A model generated the notes under the pieces. The model saw only the letters and a program-made list of their open reading frames with translations. It searched no databases and had not been told where the DNA came from. DNA of 64,000 nucleotides from Pseudomonas sp. FP2309 (GTDB taxonomy: Bacteria; Pseudomonadota; Gammaproteobacteria; Pseudomonadales; Pseudomonadaceae), in NCBI RefSeq assembly GCF_030687575.1, contig NZ_CP117439.1:930001-994000 (forward strand). Reading direction: 5' to 3'. A program made the translations under genes and the position numbers. Positions 57,352-64,000 of this stretch are shown here, in pieces; the stretch's first letter is position 1; each line of letters starts with the position of its first letter.

Positions 57352-57357
57352 ATTATA
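57352..57357 (-). promoter_or_regulatory. Probable -10 element of the kdsD-lptB operon
   Basis: A perfect TATAAT reads leftward and ends 34 bases before the kdsD ATG. No good -35 lies at 16-18 bases, so the promoter may depend on an activator or an extended element. Confidence 0.45.
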
Positions 57358-57615
57358 GCGGTAATGATCAATTCCCTCACGCAAGTTCGTCAGGCTTTAC
57401 TCAGTCGGTGACTGAGATTCATGCCCTGCAACGTTTTTTCCCTGTCCTGGATCTGAACAACCGCTGTTCCGGCCTTGGGCGGCTTGTGCCAGCAGTGATA
57501 TAGTTCGCCGCCAGTTCGGTCCGCCCAGCCCATGTGGCTATCTGTTGCGTAACCGTTGCAAACGTTTGTCGCATACATGGTGTCTGAGTGAGAGGCTGCA
57601 TCCCAAGGAGTTTAG

Positions 57616-58425
57616 ATGAGTGCCGATAACGCCTACGCGGTCGAGCTGAAGGGACTGACCTTCAAGCGCGGGACGCGCAGCATCTTCAATAACGTCGATA
57701 TTCGCATTCCCCGTGGCAAGGTCACGGGCATCATGGGGCCGTCCGGTTGCGGCAAGACCACCCTGTTGCGCCTGATGGGCATGCAATTGCGCCCCAGTGC
57801 CGGCGAAGTGTGGGTCAACGGCCAGAACCTGCCGACGCTGTCGCGCAGCGATCTGTTCGATGCGCGCAAGCATATGGGCGTTCTGTTCCAGAGTGGTGCG
57901 CTGTTCACCGATCTCGATGTGTTCGAGAACGTGGCGTTTCCGCTGCGGGTGCATACCCAGCTGTCTGATGAAATGATTCGCGACATTGTGTTGCTGAAAC
58001 TGCAGGCCGTAGGTCTTCGTGGTGCCATTGACCTGATGCCCGATGAGCTGTCTGGCGGCATGAAGCGTCGCGTGGCCCTGGCGCGCGCCATCGCTCTCGA
58101 CCCGCAGATCCTTATGTATGACGAGCCCTTCGTTGGCCAGGACCCGATCGCCATGGGCGTATTGGTGCGCCTGATCCGCCTGCTCAACGATGCGTTGGGC
58201 ATTACCAGCATCGTGGTGTCCCACGACCTTGCAGAAACCGCGAGCATTGCCGATTACCTGTATGTAGTGGGCGATGGCCAGGTTCTGGGGCAGGGCACGC
58301 CTGAAGAGCTGATGAACGCCGATAACCCGCGTATCCGCCAATTCATGACCGGCGATCCCGACGGCCCCGTGCCTTTTCACTTTCCGGCAGCGGATTACCG
58401 CTCAGATCTTCTGGGGAAGCGCTGA
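57616..58425 (+). CDS. mlaF: Phospholipid ABC transporter ATP-binding protein MlaF
   Basis: A 269-residue ATPase with Walker A GPSGCGKTT (about 41-49), signature LSGGMKRRVALARAI and Walker B LMYDEPFVGQD. With MlaE, MlaD and MlaB it forms the inner-membrane complex that trades phospholipids with periplasmic MlaC to keep outer-membrane asymmetry. CCAAGGAG precedes the ATG. Starts the mlaFEDCB operon; one-base overlap with mlaE. Confidence 0.96.
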   Translation: MSADNAYAVELKGLTFKRGTRSIFNNVDIRIPRGKVTGIMGPSGCGKTTLLRLMGMQLRPSAGEVWVNGQNLPTLSRSDLFDARKHMGVLFQSGALFTDLDVFENVAFPLRVHTQLSDEMIRDIVLLKLQAVGLRGAIDLMPDELSGGMKRRVALARAIALDPQILMYDEPFVGQDPIAMGVLVRLIRLLNDALGITSIVVSHDLAETASIADYLYVVGDGQVLGQGTPEELMNADNPRIRQFMTGDPDGPVPFHFPAADYRSDLLGKR

Positions 58426-59222
58426 TGCGCAAGACATCTCTAATCGAGAAGGTTCGCCTTTTCGGTCGCTCCGGCATCGACATCGTCGAAGTGCTCGGTC
58501 GTTCGACCATTTTCCTGTTTCACGCATTGCTCGGCCGCGGAGGCATCGGCGGCGGTTTTGGCCTGCTGCTCAAGCAACTGCATTCGGTGGGCGTGATGTC
58601 CCTGGTGATCATCGTGGTCTCCGGAATGTTCATCGGTATGGTGTTGGCGTTGCAGGGCTTCAATATCCTGTCCAGCTATGGTTCGGAGCAGGCGGTAGGG
58701 CAGATGGTCGCCCTGACGCTGCTGCGTGAGCTGGGCCCGGTAGTGACCGCGTTGCTGTTCGCCGGGCGTGCGGGGTCCGCACTGACCGCCGAAATCGGCA
58801 ACATGAAGTCCACCGAACAGTTGTCCAGCCTGGAAATGATCGGCGTGGACCCGCTCAAATACATTGTTGCCCCGCGCCTGTGGGCCGGTTTCATTTCCCT
58901 GCCATTGCTGGCGATGATCTTCAGCGTGGTGGGTATCTGGGGCGGTTCGTGGGTGGCGGTGGACTGGCTGGGCGTCTACGACGGCTCCTACTGGGCCAAC
59001 ATGCAAAACAGCGTGACCTTCAGCGGTGACGTGCTCAACGGCATCATAAAGAGCATCGTTTTTGCCTTTGTAGTGACCTGGATCGCCGTATTCCAAGGCT
59101 ACGACTGTGAGCCCACCTCAGAAGGGATCAGTCGCGCCACCACCAAGACCGTTGTGTACGCCTCGCTGGCGGTACTGGGCCTTGACTTCATTTTGACCGC
59201 CTTGATGTTTGGAGATTTCTGA
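58425..59222 (+). CDS. mlaE: Phospholipid ABC transporter permease MlaE
   Basis: A 265-residue permease with an N-terminal interfacial helix and five membrane helices. The family core is LLRELGPVVTALLFAGRAGSALTAEIGNMKSTEQLSSLEMIGVDPLKYIVAPR. It overlaps both neighbouring genes by one base (TGATG). Confidence 0.96.
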   Translation: MRKTSLIEKVRLFGRSGIDIVEVLGRSTIFLFHALLGRGGIGGGFGLLLKQLHSVGVMSLVIIVVSGMFIGMVLALQGFNILSSYGSEQAVGQMVALTLLRELGPVVTALLFAGRAGSALTAEIGNMKSTEQLSSLEMIGVDPLKYIVAPRLWAGFISLPLLAMIFSVVGIWGGSWVAVDWLGVYDGSYWANMQNSVTFSGDVLNGIIKSIVFAFVVTWIAVFQGYDCEPTSEGISRATTKTVVYASLAVLGLDFILTALMFGDF

Positions 59223-59689
59223 TGCAAAACCGCACTGTGGAAATCGGTGTCGGCCTTTTCTTGCTGGCTGGCATCCTGGCTTTACTGTTGCTGGCCCTGC
59301 GAGTCAGCGGCCTTTCGGCCAGCCCCACCGCCGATACTTATAAACTTTACGCGTACTTCGACAATATCGCCGGTTTGACTGTCAGAGCCAAGGTGACCAT
59401 GGCCGGTGTGACCATCGGCAAGGTCACGGCAATCGATCTGGATCGCGACAGCTTCACCGGTCGAGTGACGATGCAGTTGGACAAGAAGGTAGATAATCTG
59501 CCGACTGACTCGACGGCATCTATCCTCACTGCGGGTCTGCTGGGCGAGAAATACATCGGTATCAGCGTGGGCGGGGAAACAGCCCTGCTCAAGGATGGCT
59601 CGACCATCCACGACACGCAGTCGTCGCTGGTGCTCGAGGACCTGATCGGAAAATTTTTGCTCAATACGGTCAATAAAGACGCCAAATGA
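59222..59689 (+). CDS. mlaD: MCE-domain protein MlaD
   Basis: A 155-residue protein: one membrane helix (about 7-27) and one MCE domain (about 38-118, YKLYAYFDNIAGLTVRAKVTMAGVTIGKVTAIDLD). Six copies form a ring with a central pore for lipid passage. Overlaps mlaC's possible upstream ATG by four bases. Confidence 0.95.
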   Translation: MQNRTVEIGVGLFLLAGILALLLLALRVSGLSASPTADTYKLYAYFDNIAGLTVRAKVTMAGVTIGKVTAIDLDRDSFTGRVTMQLDKKVDNLPTDSTASILTAGLLGEKYIGISVGGETALLKDGSTIHDTQSSLVLEDLIGKFLLNTVNKDAK

Positions 59690-59700
59690 GGAATCTGTTC

Positions 59701-60348
59701 ATGATCTCTACCTTGCGACGTGGCCTGCTGGTACTGCTTGCTGCACTGCCATTGATGGCCAACGCGGCAGGTTCTGCGCACGAACTGGTGCAGGACACGA
59801 CCACCAAGATGCTGGCTGACCTGACTGCCAACAAGGAAAAGTACAAGCAAGATCCAAGTCAGTTCTATGACGCGCTCAACACCATTGTTGGCCCGGTCGT
59901 GGATGCCGAAGGCATTTCGCGCAGCATCATGACGGTCAAATACTCGCGCAAGGCCACGCCTGCGCAAATGCAGACGTTCCAGGAGAACTTCAAAAAAGGC
60001 CTGTTCCAGTTCTATGGCAACGCCTTGCTCGAGTACAACAACCAGGGCATTACCGTCGCTCCCGCCGGTGATGAGTCCGGTGATCGCACCAGCGTCAACA
60101 TGAGTGTCAAGGGCAACAACGGCGCCATTTACCCTGTGCAGTACACGCTGGAGAAAATCAACGGCGAGTGGAAACTGCGTAATGTGATCATCAATGGTAT
60201 CAACATCGGCAAGCTCTTCCGTGATCAGTTCGCCGACGCCATGCAGCGTAATGGCAACGATCTGGATAAAACCATCAATGGTTGGGCTGGCGAGGTTGCC
60301 AAGGCCAAGGAAGAAACCGATAAAGCTGCCGGGAAGCCTGCGCAATGA
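59701..60348 (+). CDS. mlaC: Periplasmic phospholipid-binding protein MlaC
   Basis: A 215-residue protein with a signal peptide (MISTLRRGLLVLLAALPLMANA) and an MlaC/Tol-Ttg2 fold (SRSIMTVKYSRKATPAQMQTFQENFKKGLFQFYGNAL). It carries lipid between MlaA at the outer membrane and MlaFEDB. The ATG at 59701 has GAGGA nine bases before it; an ATG at 59686 overlapping the mlaD stop would add five residues and is also possible. Confidence 0.93.
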   Translation: MISTLRRGLLVLLAALPLMANAAGSAHELVQDTTTKMLADLTANKEKYKQDPSQFYDALNTIVGPVVDAEGISRSIMTVKYSRKATPAQMQTFQENFKKGLFQFYGNALLEYNNQGITVAPAGDESGDRTSVNMSVKGNNGAIYPVQYTLEKINGEWKLRNVIINGINIGKLFRDQFADAMQRNGNDLDKTINGWAGEVAKAKEETDKAAGKPAQ

Positions 60349-60650
60349 CCGAATCGGCTGTTCGTCTTGGCGACGCCGGTGAGTTGTTCCTCAGTGGCGT
60401 GCTCGACTACCGCACCGGGCCTGACCTGCGCAAGCAGGGCCAGGCCCTGATCAAGGCCAGCAACGGGCCGACGTTAGTGCTGGATTGCTCGGCGGTGACC
60501 AAGTCCAGCAGCGTCGGTTTGTCGTTATTGTTGTGCTTCATGCGTGATGCCGAGGCGGCTAAAAAGACGGTCAGCATCCGCGCGCTGCCCGAAGACATGC
60601 GCGAAATTGCCGAGGTTTCCGGTTTGACCGAACTGTTGGCGCATCCTTAA
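60345..60650 (+). CDS. mlaB: STAS-domain protein MlaB
   Basis: A 101-residue single STAS domain (VLDCSAVTKSSSVGLSLLLCFMRDAEAAKKTVSIRALPEDM). The small subunit binds MlaF and is needed for its activity. Overlaps the mlaC stop by four bases (ATGA). Last gene of mlaFEDCB. Confidence 0.92.
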   Translation: MTESAVRLGDAGELFLSGVLDYRTGPDLRKQGQALIKASNGPTLVLDCSAVTKSSSVGLSLLLCFMRDAEAAKKTVSIRALPEDMREIAEVSGLTELLAHP

Positions 60651-60666
60651 TACACATTAACAATGA

Positions 60667-60719
60667 GGCCCCCCGTCAGAGTCCTGCTATGCGGGGTTCG
60701 CAGGCGCGGGGCTTTTTTG
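60667..60719 (+). terminator. Probable terminator of the mla operon
   Basis: A short GC stem (GCCCC / GGGGC) within 60667-60712 is followed by six T residues, some 20 bases past mlaB. The stem is imperfect. Confidence 0.5.
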
Positions 60720-60764
60720 TATGATGTGCGACCCGTGCGCACTGGGCGCCGATAGAGGTTGAGC

Positions 60765-62293
<1,529 letters not shown>

Positions 62294-62306
62294 TCCCCGG
62301 GTTGCC

Positions 62307-62350
62307 AACACCGTGTGGTGGGCGGGCAAGCTCGCTCGCCGCACGGTGTT
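62307..62350. repeat. Inverted repeat after murA
   Basis: Arms AACACCGTG and CACGGTGTT enclose GGCGGGCAAGCTCGCTCGCC, a REP-like centre rich in GCTCGC. It lies 13 bases past murA and probably ends or protects the murA mRNA. Confidence 0.7.
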
Positions 62351-62469
62351 CGCTGTTAGCTGAGCGGTATGCTGAATTTGTTTCAAATCGAGGCTGTGAT
62401 GGCCTCGATCTGTGTCTGGCGCCATCTGCGACCGGACAGCAATCGCCTGATGAAGGACTGACGTTCCCC

Positions 62470-63105
62470 ATGTTGACCATCGCACTGTCCAAGGGCCGCA
62501 TCCTTGACGACACTTTGCCGCTTCTGGCTGAAGCGGGCATCGTGCCGACCGAGAATCCGGACAAGAGCCGCAAGCTGATCATCCCTACGACCCAGGACGA
62601 CGTTCGCCTGTTGATCGTGCGGGCTACCGACGTGCCGACCTACGTTGAACATGGCGCCGCCGACCTGGGTGTCGCCGGTAAAGACGTACTGATGGAATAC
62701 GGCGGCCAGGGCCTCTACGAACCGCTGGATCTGCGTATTGCTCTGTGCAAGCTGATGACGGCCGGCCGTGTCGGTGATGTTGAGCCCAAAGGGCGCCTGC
62801 GCGTGGCCACCAAGTTTGTCAACGTCGCCAAGCGCTACTATGCCGAGCAAGGTCGTCAGGTCGATATCATCAAGCTCTACGGCTCGATGGAGCTGGCGCC
62901 GCTGATCGGCCTGGCCGACAAGATCATCGACGTGGTCGACACCGGCAACACCTTGCGTGCCAACGGTCTCGAACCTCAAGACTTTATTGCCGACATCAGT
63001 TCCCGCCTGATCGTCAACAAGGCATCGATGAAGATGCAGCACGCCCGTATCCAGGCGTTGATCGACACCCTGCGCACCGCAGTGGAGTCTCGACACCGCG
63101 GTTGA
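62470..63105 (+). CDS. hisG: ATP phosphoribosyltransferase, short form
   Basis: A 211-residue catalytic subunit for the first step of histidine synthesis ([24 protein letters not shown]; ending near [17 protein letters not shown]). The C-terminal regulatory domain of the long form is absent, so it needs HisZ, encoded elsewhere in Pseudomonas. The ATG at 62470 has a poor site (GACGTTCCCC), yet it begins the conserved protein. Confidence 0.95.
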   Translation: MLTIALSKGRILDDTLPLLAEAGIVPTENPDKSRKLIIPTTQDDVRLLIVRATDVPTYVEHGAADLGVAGKDVLMEYGGQGLYEPLDLRIALCKLMTAGRVGDVEPKGRLRVATKFVNVAKRYYAEQGRQVDIIKLYGSMELAPLIGLADKIIDVVDTGNTLRANGLEPQDFIADISSRLIVNKASMKMQHARIQALIDTLRTAVESRHRG

Positions 63106-63218
63106 CCCACCTGCGTAGCCGAAAGGCTGCGCCCGTCTATCCGCCTCATAGCCAGAATTCTCGGGTGCCCAAGCGGAAACGACTGCAGGGAAGGTGCGCT
63201 GACGTTCAATAACGAATC

Positions 63219-63243
63219 GCGCCTTCGGGCGCCTGAGTTTTTT
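63219..63243 (+). terminator. Small hairpin between hisG and hisD
   Basis: GCGCC-TTCG-GGCGC, a stable UUCG tetraloop stem, is followed by GAGTTTTTTG, 113 bases after hisG and 24 before hisD. It may be a partial terminator or attenuator within the operon. Confidence 0.5.
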
Positions 63244-63267
63244 GCCAATTCTATTGAGGCCCTCGCT

Positions 63268-64000
63268 ATGACCACGTCCACTGCAATTGCCCGACTCAAC
63301 GCTGCCGACCCGGATTTCGCCCATCATCTGGATCATCTGCTGAGCTGGGAAAGCGTGTCTGACGACTCGGTCAACGGGCGAGTCCTCGACATCATCAAGT
63401 CCGTGCGTGAGCGCGGTGACGCGGCGCTGGTGGACTTCACCCGCCAGTTCGATGGCCTGGACGTGGCATCCATGTCGGACCTGATCCTGCCTCGCGAACG
63501 CCTGGAGTTGGCCCTGACGCGCATCACTGCGCCCCAGCGTGAAGCCCTGGAAGTGGCGGCTACGCGCGTGCGCAGCTATCACGAAAAGCAGAAACAGGAT
63601 TCCTGGAGCTACACCGAAGCCGACGGCACCGTGCTGGGCCAGAAGGTCACGCCGCTGGACCGCGCCGGTCTGTATGTGCCCGGTGGCAAGGCGTCGTACC
63701 CATCGTCGGTGCTGATGAACGCGATTCCGGCAAAAGTGGCCGGTGTGACCGAAGTGGTCATGGTGGTACCGACCCCGCGTGGTGAAATCAACGAATTGGT
63801 GCTGGCGGCGGCCTGCATTGCGGGCGTTGATCGGGTGTTCACCATCGGCGGCGCCCAGGCCGTGGCGGCCCTGGCCTATGGCACCGAAAGCGTGCCGAAG
63901 GTCGACAAAGTCGTCGGTCCTGGCAATATCTACGTGGCCACCGCCAAGCGCCACGTCTTTGGCCAGGTCGGCATCGACATGATCGCCGGCCCCTCGGAAA
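63268..64000 (+). CDS. hisD: Histidinol dehydrogenase, N-terminal part (runs off right edge)
   Basis: 244 codons of HisD are present, cut by the window end. Family stretches are [44 protein letters not shown] and [29 protein letters not shown]. The zinc enzyme makes L-histidine from L-histidinol in two NAD-dependent steps; the general base and most ligands lie past the edge. Downstream of hisG with a 162-base gap. Confidence 0.95.
   Translation, partial: MTTSTAIARLNAADPDFAHHLDHLLSWESVSDDSVNGRVLDIIKSVRERGDAALVDFTRQFDGLDVASMSDLILPRERLELALTRITAPQREALEVAATRVRSYHEKQKQDSWSYTEADGTVLGQKVTPLDRAGLYVPGGKASYPSSVLMNAIPAKVAGVTEVVMVVPTPRGEINELVLAAACIAGVDRVFTIGGAQAVAALAYGTESVPKVDKVVGPGNIYVATAKRHVFGQVGIDMIAGPSE

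Overview
The window is a chromosomal segment of a fluorescent pseudomonad (Pseudomonas fluorescens group). The basis is gene order and protein sequence: the trpS-zapE, rplM-rpsI-petABC-sspAB, gatCAB/mreBCD-maf-rng-yhdP-tldD-darP-pmbA, fagA-fumC-orfX-sodA, rpoN-hpf-ptsN-rapZ-ptsO, lpt/kds and mla-ibaG-murA-hisG-hisD blocks all follow the order usual in that genus. DNA is GC-rich, and intergenic hairpins of the TGTGGGAG and CTTCGCGAGC types are typical of this group. About 66 genes are supported, with two cut by the window edges (a toxin-like gene at the left, hisD at the right). I saw no tRNA, rRNA, CRISPR array, insertion sequence or prophage.

Layout. 1-1405: N-terminal part of a large toxin-like protein with atypical codon use. 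1.8-7.7 kb: SIMPL protein, the redox-type two-component pair RoxS/RoxR, a YddA-type ABC exporter, ZapG and a small hydrolase. 7.7-13.8 kb: trpS (with an extra C-terminal domain), zapE, a GlxA-type AraC regulator divergent from an acyl-CoA dehydrogenase, and a Tas-like aldo-keto reductase. 13.9-18.9 kb: ribosomal proteins L13/S9, the cytochrome bc1 complex, and SspA/SspB. 19.0-26.7 kb: accessory catabolic island for D-glucarate/galactarate (FCD regulator, kdgD, semialdehyde dehydrogenase, MFS transporter, garD), interrupted by an inverted gene for a zinc phospholipase C-like protein that carries a near-consensus LexA (SOS) box. 26.8-29.6 kb: transporters and small enzymes. 29.7-46.4 kb: tRNA amidotransferase, cell-shape genes, RNase G, YhdP, nitrilase-like protein, TldD/E protease with DarP. 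46.4-50.3 kb: Fur-type iron-starvation operon fagA-fumC-orfX-sodA followed by a ZIP transporter. 50.3-57.3 kb (minus strand): KdsD, KdsC, LptC, LptA, LptB, RpoN, Hpf, PtsN, RapZ and PtsO, joining LPS biogenesis and nitrogen-PTS control. 57.6-64 kb: Mla lipid transport, IbaG, MurA, HisG, HisD.

Most of the window is conserved core genome devoted to the cell envelope, respiration and translation. The parts most worth a second look are the SOS-box phospholipase gene sitting between a regulator and its probable target operon, a 9-bp motif shared by that regulator's upstream region and the kdgD promoter, the toxin-like gene at the left edge, an apparent ATT start codon for mreC, and a long stem-loop between petC and sspA.
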